Assembly: GCA_030043575.1 (NCBI GenBank)
Contig: JASHXK010000113.1
Coordinates: 1 to 13,806 of the forward strand
Direction of reading: 5' to 3'
From: Terriglobales bacterium
GTDB taxonomy: Bacteria; Acidobacteriota; Terriglobia; Terriglobales; Acidobacteriaceae
DNA: 13,806 nucleotides
In this document: one piece after another, positions 5,290 through 11,162 of the stretch
How positions within the stretch are numbered: the first letter of the stretch is position 1
Layout: every line of letters begins with the position of its first letter
Position numbers and translations under genes: made by a program
Notes under the pieces: model-generated
What the model was told of the DNA's origin: nothing
Databases searched by the model: none
What the model saw: the letters and a program-made list of their open reading frames with translations, nothing else

Positions 5290-6019
5290 TCTCGATCGCG
5301 CCAAACGCCTGCGCCATTACCTCTTCCACCGGCTGTTCGCCGTTCACTTCCACCAGCCGTCCACGAGCCCGGTAATAATCGACCAAGGGCAGCGTTTGCC
5401 GGTCGTAAGTTTTCATGCGCTCGGCAAAAACGTCTTCCGCATCGTCCGGGCGCGTCACAAGTGACGTGCCATCAACATCGCAGATACCCTGGACTTTGGG
5501 AGGCTGGAAGTAGACGTTATAAATCCGCCCACAGGTGGGACAGGAACGGCGCCCGGTAACCCGTTGCCGTAGAACATTATAATCTACTATCAGCCTTATC
5601 ACAACCGGCGCCGCGCACGCCTTTTGGGCGGCCATGTCGCCCGCCTTGCAACTCCGCATCTTCTCCAGCTGCGCATCCAGCCATTCGGCCTGACCGACCG
5701 TCCGCGGGAAGCCGTCCAGAATGAATCCGCGACAACAGTCCGCCTCCAGCAGCCGGTCGGCCACCATGTCGCAGACCAGCTCGTCCGGAACCAGGTCGCC
5801 CCGTTCCATGATCGCCTTGGCCTTCAAACCCAGCTCGGTCTTTTGCGCCACGTTGGCCCGCAGAATGTCTCCCGTGGAGATCTGCGGAATGCCGAAGGTT
5901 TGCGCAATCAGCTTGGCCTGCGTTCCTTTGCCGGCCGCCGGAGGTCCCAGCAGGATAATAGGACCCGTTATACGCGTATTCGTCTGCACGCCCACTGCTG
6001 CGGAAGTCTGCACTTCCAT
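5273..6019 (-). CDS. adk: Adenylate kinase with zinc-binding lid
   Basis: It interconverts ATP and AMP with 2 ADP and maintains adenylate balance in the cytosol. The P-loop GPPAAGKGT lies at residues 25-33, the AMP-binding DGFPRT at 102-107, and the lid at about 155-190. Cys160, Cys163, Cys180 and Asp183 have the same 3-17-3 spacing as the structural zinc site of Bacillus stearothermophilus adenylate kinase. Compared with the usual 214-217 residues, this 248-residue protein has a non-conserved N-terminal extension of about 17 residues and extra residues around 120-137. ATG at 6017-6019 has AGGG about 10 nt upstream. A shorter start cannot be excluded. Its 3' end overlaps map. Confidence 0.95.
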   Translation of the reverse strand: MEVQTSAAVGVQTNTRITGPIILLGPPAAGKGTQAKLIAQTFGIPQISTGDILRANVAQKTELGLKAKAIMERGDLVPDELVCDMVADRLLEADCCRGFILDGFPRTVGQAEWLDAQLEKMRSCKAGDMAAQKACAAPVVIRLIVDYNVLRQRVTGRRSCPTCGRIYNVYFQPPKVQGICDVDGTSLVTRPDDAEDVFAERMKTYDRQTLPLVDYYRARGRLVEVNGEQPVEEVMAQAFGAIENVNRL

Positions 6020-6126
6020 TGGTTGTACCCTGAGAGCCGTTCGTGAGCCGGATGACGCTGGGCGACCGCCTCCCGGATTCTTCCGAACATCTCTTCTTTC
6101 TGCCCGCCGCTAGACGGGCCCAGAAA

Positions 6127-6215
6127 CAGTGGCCAGTGGTCAGTTGCCAGTGGCCAGAAGGTCGCCAGCTTCAGTCAGTTTTTGCTAGCCACTGGTCACT
6201 AGCCACTGACCACTG
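6127..6215 (-). repeat. Inverted pair of heptamer arrays between secY and adk
   Basis: Arms at 6127-6153 and 6189-6215 (27 nt) consist of CAGTGGY-type 7-nt units in opposite orientations, with 22 of 27 positions complementary by eye around a 35-nt centre. The right arm starts 2 nt after the secY TAA (TAAGGCAGTGG on the minus strand). The remaining spacer down to adk (6020-6126) has a small hairpin near 6100-6121 (GCCCGCC...GGGCC) and nothing coding. Confidence 0.85.
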
Positions 6216-6217
6216 CC

Positions 6218-7606
6218 TTACCACGTTGCTCTGCGCCCGCGGATTCTTCCGCTGCGCGGGGTAAAGCCCTCGTAATGCCGCATCACCAGCTGGGACTCCA
6301 CCTGATTGATCGTATCCATCGCCACGCCGACTACAATCAGCAGCGACGTTCCGCCAAAGTAGAAGTTCACGCCGAGACCGTTAGTGACGAAGTTCGGCAA
6401 TCGTTCGAAGAACGCGCCAATCACGCCTGGCAGGTGGTTCAAACGAATACCGGCGATCATCCACTCCGGAATAAACGAAATCAGAATCAGGTATAGCGCG
6501 CCTACCAGGGTGATGCGCGTCAAAATATCGTTGATGTAATTTGCCGTGCGCGCGCCCGGCCGAATGCCCGGTATGAACCCGCCATACTTCCTCATATTGT
6601 CGGCAACGTCGGTCGGGTTGAAGACAATCGATATGTAGAAGTACGCGAAGAAAATGATGCCGATCGCGTACAGCAGTGTGTACAGCGGTTCGCCCCACTG
6701 CAATGCACGGAGCATCGGACCGAAGTAACGGTTGTCCTTGAACAGCGCTCCTGCGGTCTGCGGCAAAGTCAGCACCGACGACGCGAAGATCACCGGCATC
6801 ACGCCGCCGGAGTTCACACGCAGCGGCAGGTGGGTGGACTGGCCGCCCATGATCTTGCGTCCGACCACGCGTTTGGCGTACTGCACAGGGATACGGCGCT
6901 CGCTGCGCTCCACGAACACAATAAAGGCGACCACCGCGACCATCAGCACAACTAGCAACAGCATGGCCGGTACAGTCAGCGCGCCCCAAGCCTGGCTCTT
7001 GGCCTTGTCCAGCAGGTCCATGACGCCGCGCGGCAGGCCGACCACGATGCCGGCGAAGATCAGCAAAGACATACCGTTTCCGACGCCGCGCTCGGTAATC
7101 TGCTCGCCCAGCCACATGATGAAAACGCTGCCCGTGGTCAGCGTCAGCATGGTCATCAGGACAAAACCGATGCCGGGGTTCACAACGAAATCTGGCTGGC
7201 GCTGCAACGTAAATGCGATGCCTAAGGACTGCACGGCGCTCAGGCCTAGAGTCAGGTAGCGCGTCCACTGGGTGATCTTCTTGCGGCCCAGTTCGCCTTC
7301 TTTTTGCAGCTTGGCCAGCGGCTCGTACACCACGGTCATCAACTGCAGGATGATCGACGCCGTAATGTACGGCATGATGCCGAGGGCGAAGATCGTCAGC
7401 CGGCGCAACTGCCCGCCGCTGAACAGGTCGATGAAGCCCAGGAAGCTGCCCCGGTTCTGGTCGAAGAACTGCGCCAGCTTATCGGCGTTGATACCCGGCG
7501 TCGGAATGTGGCCGCCGAGACGATACACCGCCAGCAGCCCAAGCGTGAACAGAATGCGCTTTCGCAGATCGGGAACGCGGAATACGTTGGCTAACTTCTC
7601 AAGCAT
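6218..7606 (-). CDS. secY: Protein translocase subunit SecY
   Basis: SecY is the channel subunit of the SecYEG translocon in the inner membrane. The sequence shows ten hydrophobic segments at roughly 18-33, 68-90, 116-134, 148-168, 176-196, 212-234, 265-290, 310-332, 365-385 and 410-430. The plug-region and second-segment motif GFIDLFSGGQLRRLTIFALG is at about 57-76. The family signature MWLGEQITERGVGNGMSLLI is around 164-183. The positively charged cytosolic loop near 240-262 fits SecA/ribosome docking. The length of 462 is slightly above average. The ATG has CTGGGGTAAAA directly upstream, embedded in the end of a heptamer array. Its place after rplO is the standard spc order. Confidence 0.98.
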   Translation of the reverse strand: MLEKLANVFRVPDLRKRILFTLGLLAVYRLGGHIPTPGINADKLAQFFDQNRGSFLGFIDLFSGGQLRRLTIFALGIMPYITASIILQLMTVVYEPLAKLQKEGELGRKKITQWTRYLTLGLSAVQSLGIAFTLQRQPDFVVNPGIGFVLMTMLTLTTGSVFIMWLGEQITERGVGNGMSLLIFAGIVVGLPRGVMDLLDKAKSQAWGALTVPAMLLLVVLMVAVVAFIVFVERSERRIPVQYAKRVVGRKIMGGQSTHLPLRVNSGGVMPVIFASSVLTLPQTAGALFKDNRYFGPMLRALQWGEPLYTLLYAIGIIFFAYFYISIVFNPTDVADNMRKYGGFIPGIRPGARTANYINDILTRITLVGALYLILISFIPEWMIAGIRLNHLPGVIGAFFERLPNFVTNGLGVNFYFGGTSLLIVVGVAMDTINQVESQLVMRHYEGFTPRSGRIRGRRATW

Positions 7607-7614
7607 TTTTACCC

Positions 7615-7758
7615 CAGTTGCCAGTGGCCAGTGGCCAGTTGTCAGTTAACTGCGCCCCCGTGTCCTGAGCAAGCAAGAACAATCCAGAAGTCCAAAATCA
7701 TCAACGCCAGAATTTCAGTTGCCACAACTGGTCACTGGCCACTAGCCACTGACCACTG
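7615..7758 (-). repeat. Inverted pair of heptamer arrays between rplO and secY
   Basis: Arms at 7615-7648 and 7725-7758 (34 nt) are built of AGTGGYY-type units in opposite orientation. By eye 27-28 of 34 positions are complementary around a 76-nt centre. The right arm extends into the end of rplO, including its stop. The left arm ends 8 nt from the secY ATG. A small palindrome (CAGTTG-CCA-CAACTG, 7716-7730) overlaps the edge of the right arm. Confidence 0.85.
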
Positions 7759-8182
7759 CTTTTCCCCCGGCTTTCTCGATCTTCTCTTGCGCCGACTTGG
7801 AAAACTTGTGCGCATGCACGGTGAGGGCCTTCGACAGCTCGCCCTGTCCCAGCACCTTTACCAAAGCCCTGCGCGAGCTGATCATTCCGGCCTTGCGCAG
7901 TACGTCGGGTGTGATCTCGCTATCGCCTAGGTTGGCGAGCTTTTCCAGATTCACCACTTCGTACTCGGTGCGGAAGATGTTGACAAAACCGCGCTTGGGC
8001 AGACGGCGATGCAACGGCATCTGACCGCCTTCAAATCCGCGCATCATGCGCGAGCCGCTGCGCGAGCCTTGGCCTTTGTGGCCTCGGGTCGAAGTCTTGC
8101 CCATGCCCGAGCCCATACCGCGGCCGATTCGCTTGCGGTTCTCGTTTGCCTTACGGGGCGCTTTTAATGTACTTAAGTTCAT
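7742..8182 (-). CDS. rplO: 50S ribosomal protein L15
   Basis: L15 binds 23S rRNA late in 50S assembly. The N-terminal glycine-rich arm (GRGMGSGMGKTSTRGHKGQG) and PLHRRLPKRGF are diagnostic, and the 146-residue length is normal. The C-terminal end is odd. After KIEKAGGK the last residues AVVSG and the stop are encoded by GCAGTGGTCAGTGGCTAG, which is heptamer repeat sequence identical in type to arrays that lie outside genes elsewhere. The original stop seems to have been lost or overwritten. The ATG has AGGGA about 6 nt upstream. The next gene upstream, rpmD, is 160 nt away across a large palindromic element. Confidence 0.97.
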   Translation of the reverse strand: MNLSTLKAPRKANENRKRIGRGMGSGMGKTSTRGHKGQGSRSGSRMMRGFEGGQMPLHRRLPKRGFVNIFRTEYEVVNLEKLANLGDSEITPDVLRKAGMISSRRALVKVLGQGELSKALTVHAHKFSKSAQEKIEKAGGKAVVSG

Positions 8183-8202
8183 GTTCGATCCCTGTTGGCG
8201 CC

Positions 8203-8334
8203 TTGTATCAGGGCACGACTTCAGTCGTGCCGAAACGCGCCCGTTATGATCGGGCTTTAGCCCCTGCTCAGCGGCTAAAGCCGCTGTATCTTTCTGCCTT
8301 GTACCGGCACGACCGAGGTCGTGCCCTGATACAA
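8203..8334. repeat. 132-nt composite palindrome between rpmD and rplO
   Basis: The outer arms TTGTATCAGGGCACGAC (8203-8219) and its exact complement (8318-8334) are 17 nt and perfect. Each outer arm also belongs to its own hairpin: GGCACGAC...GTCGTGCC at 8212-8231 and again at 8306-8325. Between them are GGGCTTTAGCCC (8252-8263) and GCGGCTAAAGCCGC (8271-8284). The transcript could fold either as one long stem or as a row of four short hairpins. The two outer hairpins use the family seen at 2103-2122, and the inner ones that at 2070-2083. Confidence 0.85.
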
Positions 8335-8342
8335 ACCGGCAA

Positions 8343-8564
8343 CTATTTCACAATCTCCACTAAGTGCGGCACCTTGGCCACCATACCACGGATGGAAGGC
8401 GTATCCTCGCGCTCGACCACCTGATTCAGCCGGGTAAAGCCCAGTCCTTTGACTACCAGCTTATGCTTAACCGGCGACGCGATGGCCGAACGTACCCACT
8501 TCAGGTGAATCTTCGAGCCGTGCGCGGCCGCCGCCGTCGCTGTCTTTTTTCGAACTCGCGCCAT
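8343..8564 (-). CDS. rpmD: 50S ribosomal protein L30
   Basis: This is a small large-subunit protein. The L30 core is KIHLKWVRSAIASPVKHKLVVKGLGFTRLNQ with the C-terminal SIRGMVAKVPHLVEIV. At 73 residues it is about 13 longer than the usual 60, the extra part being a basic/alanine-rich N-terminal arm (MARVRKKTATAAAAHG). The start codon is 2 nt beyond the rpsE stop, with GGAGGAG inside the last codons of rpsE, so the two are coupled. The stop is TAG. Confidence 0.96.
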   Translation of the reverse strand: MARVRKKTATAAAAHGSKIHLKWVRSAIASPVKHKLVVKGLGFTRLNQVVEREDTPSIRGMVAKVPHLVEIVK

Positions 8565-8566
8565 GA

Positions 8567-9076
8567 TTACAGCTCCTCCACGGCTTTGCCGCGTTGCGCC
8601 GCTACATCCTGACGGTCGCGCAGCTTGCCCAGCGCGTTGAACGTGGCTTTGATCACATTATGCGGATTGGTGGTGCCGATCGACTTGGTCAGCACGTTCT
8701 GCACGCCAGCTGAAGTCATTACCGCGCGCACCGCGCCGCCGGCGATCACGCCGGTTCCTTCCGGAGCCGGCTTCAACAGCACCATTCCGGAGCCGTAGCG
8801 TCCCAGGACCTGATGCGGGATGGTAGTTTGATTCAGGTTCACCCGCAGAAGGTTCTTCTTGGCTGACTCGATGCCCTTGCGGATCGCCTGCGGAACTTCC
8901 TTCGCCTTGCCGGAGCCGTAACCCACGACCGCCGAGGCTGGATCGCCGACAACCACTAATGCCGCGAACGATAGATTCTTGCCGCCCTTGACGACCTTGG
9001 TAACGCGGTTGATCGAGACCACCTGGTCCTTCAGCTGATACTGACCAGCATCTAACTTTTTCTTTACTGTTGGCAT
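8567..9076 (-). CDS. rpsE: 30S ribosomal protein S5
   Basis: S5 is at the mRNA entry side of the 30S subunit and affects decoding fidelity and helicase action. The N-terminal double-stranded RNA-binding-like domain (DQVVSINRVTKVVKGGKNLSFAALVVVGD) spans about residues 16-80. The C-terminal domain contains AGGAVRAVMTSAGVQNVLTKSIG. The length of 169 is normal. The ATG at 9074-9076 is flanked by a heptamer array whose last unit (AGCGAAA) touches the start codon. GAAGAG within the array is the only Shine-Dalgarno-like sequence. Its stop precedes rpmD by 2 nt. Confidence 0.97.
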   Translation of the reverse strand: MPTVKKKLDAGQYQLKDQVVSINRVTKVVKGGKNLSFAALVVVGDPASAVVGYGSGKAKEVPQAIRKGIESAKKNLLRVNLNQTTIPHQVLGRYGSGMVLLKPAPEGTGVIAGGAVRAVMTSAGVQNVLTKSIGTTNPHNVIKATFNALGKLRDRQDVAAQRGKAVEEL

Positions 9077-9119
9077 TTTCGCTCTTCGTTTCTCGCTATT
9101 CGCTCTTCGTTTTTTCGCC
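9077..9119 (-). repeat. Heptamer array (AGCGAAN) abutting the rpsE start
   Basis: On the minus strand five consecutive 7-nt units (AACGAAG, AGCGAAT, AGCGAGA, AACGAAG, AGCGAAA) run directly into the rpsE ATG. No separate ribosome binding site is present, so GAAGAG in the array may serve. Confidence 0.85.
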
Positions 9120-9132
9120 AGAGCCGCGCCCC

Positions 9133-9162
9133 GAGTCGGTAACCGGCAACTGACGACTACTG
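9133..9162 (-). repeat. Short GTTNCCG heptamer array after rplR
   Basis: On the minus strand GTCGTCA, GTTGCCG and GTTACCG follow one another with a 7-nt period, starting one base after the rplR TAA. It is a different family from the array at the other end of the same spacer. Confidence 0.65.
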
Positions 9163-9163
9163 T

Positions 9164-9541
9164 TTAGAACTCTAATCCCGCTTCGCGCGCGGCATCGGCC
9201 AGCGCCTTGATGCGCCCGTGATACAGATAACCGCCGCGATCGAACACGACTTTCTTGATGCCCTTGTCCTTGGCACGCTGGGCAATTAGCTTGCCCACTT
9301 CCTTGGCCGAGCTGACATTGCCTCCCGTAGGCCGCTTGTCGCCCTTGACGCCCTTGGCCTTTTCCAGCGAAGTGGCATGGACAAGGGTGACGCCCTTAGC
9401 GTCATCAATGACCTGGGCGTAGATGTGATTCTCCGAGCGATACACATTCAGCCGTGGCCGTTCTTCGGTCCCCATCAGCTTCTTGCGGATGCGGCTGTGA
9501 ACCTTTTGCCGCGTTTGATCCTTTGAAGTCTTCGAAATCAT
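9164..9541 (-). CDS. rplR: 50S ribosomal protein L18
   Basis: L18 binds 5S rRNA together with L5. Residues 1-30 are basic (MISKTSKDQTRQKVHSRIRK), followed by GTEERPRLNVYRSENHIYAQVIDD and the C-terminal KVVFDRGGYLYHGRIKALADAAREAGLEF, all family-typical. I start the gene at ATG 9539-9541, giving 125 residues. It has AAGGA 8-9 nt upstream and matches the L18 N-terminus. An upstream in-frame ATG at 9593-9595 would add 18 residues encoded by a hairpin and the ribosome binding site, so I reject it. Confidence 0.96.
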   Translation of the reverse strand: MISKTSKDQTRQKVHSRIRKKLMGTEERPRLNVYRSENHIYAQVIDDAKGVTLVHATSLEKAKGVKGDKRPTGGNVSSAKEVGKLIAQRAKDKGIKKVVFDRGGYLYHGRIKALADAAREAGLEF

Positions 9542-9573
9542 CTCTGTTTTCCTTATCCCGGGTTTCTGAACCG
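9539..9573 (-). promoter_or_regulatory. Ribosome binding site and preceding hairpin that set the rplR start
   Basis: On the minus strand ATAAGGAAAACAGAG precedes the ATG at 9541. Just upstream is a small hairpin, CCCGGTT / AACCCGGG with one extra base, around 9555-9573. The binding site decides between the two possible rplR starts. Confidence 0.75.
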
Positions 9574-9654
9574 GGTAACGGCGGCCGAAGCCCATCCCGT
9601 CAAAACATCAATCTAAGCAGCTCTCTAACAGCAGATCCCTCGCTGTGCTCGGGA

Positions 9655-9693
9655 TAGTCGCCGCGGGCTCAGACGCCCGCGAATGCGCGACTA
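9655..9693. repeat. Palindrome containing the rplF stop codon
   Basis: The outer arms TAGTCGC (9655-9661) and GCGACTA (9687-9693) and the inner arms CGCGGGC (9662-9668) and GCCCGCG (9675-9681) are perfect, with a 6-nt loop and a 5-nt bulge. On the minus strand the TAG stop of rplF is the first three bases of the element. A second small hairpin (ATCCC...GGGAT, about 9635-9655) adjoins it. Confidence 0.8.
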
Positions 9694-10230
9694 TTTCGCT
9701 CCGGTCTTGCCGACCTTCTTCTTCAACCGCTCGCCCGTGTAGCGTACTCCCTTGTTCTTGTAGGGATCAGGCGGACGCAGGCCACGCATCTCGGCGGCGA
9801 CAAATCCTACCTTCTGGCGATCGATACCGCTAATGGTCAAGTGCGTCTGTTTGGGATCGATCGCGACTTCGATGCCGCTGGGCAACGGATACTCGATCGG
9901 GTGCGAATAGCCCAGCGTGAACACCACCGTGCCTTTGCCTTTCATCTCGGCGCGATAACCGATGCCGACGATGTCCAGCTCCCTGGTCCAGCCCTTGGTG
10001 ACGCCCTCGACGGAGTTGTTAACCAAGGCGCGAACGAGCCCGTGAATCGCGGCCTTGGAGTCGTCTTCACGGATGACCACAAGATTGCCGTCATTCTGTT
10101 CCAGCTTGACGCCGCCCGGCATGTGGGTGACGACTTCGCCCTTCGGGCCCTTGACGCGCACGGTATTGCCCTCGACGGCATAGGTCACGCCCTTGGGCAG
10201 CGGTATCGGTTTCTTTCCAATTCGAGACAT
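9691..10230 (-). CDS. rplF: 50S ribosomal protein L6
   Basis: L6 lies near the sarcin-ricin loop and the factor-binding site of the 50S subunit. MSRIGKKPIPLPKGV and the C-terminal signature RPPDPYKNKGVRYTGE are characteristic. The protein has two similar alpha/beta domains (about 1-82 and 83-179) and the normal length of 179. There is no strong Shine-Dalgarno. GAGAG, about 9 nt upstream, is part of a GCTGACA/GCCGAGA heptamer array. The TAG stop lies in a palindrome. Confidence 0.97.
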   Translation of the reverse strand: MSRIGKKPIPLPKGVTYAVEGNTVRVKGPKGEVVTHMPGGVKLEQNDGNLVVIREDDSKAAIHGLVRALVNNSVEGVTKGWTRELDIVGIGYRAEMKGKGTVVFTLGYSHPIEYPLPSGIEVAIDPKQTHLTISGIDRQKVGFVAAEMRGLRPPDPYKNKGVRYTGERLKKKVGKTGAK

Positions 10231-10237
10231 AATCTTT

Positions 10238-10358
10238 AGCTCTCGGCTGTCAGCTCTCGGCCGTCAGCTTGTTCTTCGTGGTCCGGGCATCAAGCCCGAA
10301 TTCAACTCTTCACTAACCTGCGCTCTTACCGACGGCCGGTAGCCGACAGCTGGCAGCC
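10238..10358 (-). repeat. Inverted pair of heptamer arrays between rpsH and rplF
   Basis: Arms at 10238-10265 and 10331-10358 (28 nt) consist of GCTGTCR-type units in opposite orientations, 21 of 28 complementary by eye, around a 65-nt centre. The right arm begins 2 nt from the rpsH stop. The left arm ends 8 nt from the rplF start and holds its only Shine-Dalgarno-like bases. Confidence 0.8.
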
Positions 10359-10360
10359 AG

Positions 10361-10759
10361 TTAGTAGATCTCGCATAAGACTTCGCCGCCCACGCCCTCT
10401 TTACGCGCCTGGCGGCCGGTCATCACGCCTTTCGGCGTGGTCAGAATGTTGATCCCCAAACCGCCCAGCACGCGGGGAATCTCGCTATGTCCGACATACA
10501 CGCGGCAGCCGGGACGCGAGACGCGCTTCAGGTCCGAGATCGGCGACGAATTGTCGGAGCTGTACTTCAAGTAAACGCGCAAGACCTTGCGTCCTTCTTC
10601 GTCGGTCGCCTTGAAGTTCGCAATGTAGCCCTCTTCTTTTAGAATGCGGGCCATCTCCACTTTCAGCTTCGAATGCGGAACGTCGACCTTCTGCTGGCGC
10701 GCCTTGATGGCATTACGAATTCTGGTTAGGAAATCCGAGACCGGATCGGTCAAACTCAT
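10361..10759 (-). CDS. rpsH: 30S ribosomal protein S8
   Basis: S8 binds the central domain of 16S rRNA and, in E. coli, represses the spc operon by binding its mRNA. SLTDPVSDFLTRIRNAIKA at the N-terminus and TTPKGVMTGRQARKEGVGGEVLCEIY at the C-terminus (split here by GVMTGR) are diagnostic, and the length of 132 is normal. The ATG has AGGAG 9-10 nt upstream. I did not recognise an S8-binding mimic in the rplX-rplE spacer, where the E. coli regulatory site lies. Confidence 0.97.
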   Translation of the reverse strand: MSLTDPVSDFLTRIRNAIKARQQKVDVPHSKLKVEMARILKEEGYIANFKATDEEGRKVLRVYLKYSSDNSSPISDLKRVSRPGCRVYVGHSEIPRVLGGLGINILTTPKGVMTGRQARKEGVGGEVLCEIY

Positions 10760-10846
10760 GCTCTGCTTCTCCTGATATCGTCGCCCGTTCGCTTCTCCAA
10801 ACTCCTTAGTCCACGAGAAGAACCTGCCGCCGACGAACTAAACCTC

Positions 10847-10873
10847 AGCTAGCCACTCGTCACTAGCCACTGC
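10847..10873 (-). repeat. Heptamer array (AGTGGYY) after rpsN
   Basis: On the minus strand CAGTGGC, TAGTGAC, GAGTGGC and a partial fourth unit follow the rpsN stop (TAAAGCAGTGG). No inverted partner is seen in the 115-nt spacer. Confidence 0.75.
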
Positions 10874-10874
10874 T

Positions 10875-11060
10875 TTACCAACTCGACTTCGCAACCCCGG
10901 GAATCTCGCCCCGGAGCGCCAGATCGCGGAAATGCAAGCGGCATAGCCCGAACTTGCGCAGATAACCACGCGCGCGCCCGCACATCTTGCAGCGATTATG
11001 CTGCCGGGTCGAGAACTTAAGTTTCTTCTTCGTCTTTGCTATTTGTGATGTTCTGGCCAT
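10875..11060 (-). CDS. rpsN: 30S ribosomal protein S14, zinc type
   Basis: This is a 61-residue short S14 in the 30S head, often called type Z. It is found after rplE in many bacteria in place of the longer zinc-free form. The N-terminus is MARTSQIAKTKKKLKF and the C-terminus GEIPGVAKSSW. The likely zinc ligands are Cys24, Cys27, Cys40 and His43 (CKMC...CRLH). Many family members have Cys at the fourth position, so this is a Cys3His variant. The ATG has AAGG about 6 nt upstream, at the end of a heptamer array. Confidence 0.96.
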   Translation of the reverse strand: MARTSQIAKTKKKLKFSTRQHNRCKMCGRARGYLRKFGLCRLHFRDLALRGEIPGVAKSSW

Positions 11061-11112
11061 GCTCGCCTTTCGCCATTGGCTACTAGCTCTTAGCCTTTAG
11101 CTGTTAGCTTTC
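11061..11112 (-). repeat. Heptamer array grading between families, upstream of rpsN
   Basis: On the minus strand 7-nt units shift gradually along the array: GCTAACA, GCTAAAG, GCTAAGA, GCTAGTA, then GCCAATG, GCGAAAG and GCGAGC, and then ATG. It links the GCTAANA family to the GCGAANA family found at rpsE, and supplies AAGG for the rpsN start. Confidence 0.85.
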
Positions 11113-11130
11113 AATTCCACCGAGTCTCTT

Positions 11131-11162
11131 CAATACTTGAAACTCGAAACTTGAAACTCTTC
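11131..11162 (-). repeat. Heptamer array (AGTTTCR) after rplE
   Basis: On the minus strand AGTTTCA, AGTTTCG, AGTTTCA and AGTATTG lie in tandem, starting 4 nt after the rplE TGA. A different heptamer family from the array 20 nt further on in the same spacer. Confidence 0.85.

Noticed and set aside
5287..5304. TTG start for map at 5304
   Set aside because: The family N-terminus fits the ATG at 5289. The extra MARSR has no homology support, although neither start has a strong ribosome binding site.
6381..7268. 295-residue minus-strand frame inside secY
   Set aside because: It is an alternate frame of secY, Arg/His/Ala-rich and without membrane segments. secY itself is fully conserved.
9542..9595. 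Longer L18 start at 9595
   Set aside because: The added 18 residues are encoded by the ribosome binding site and a hairpin and do not resemble L18 N-termini.
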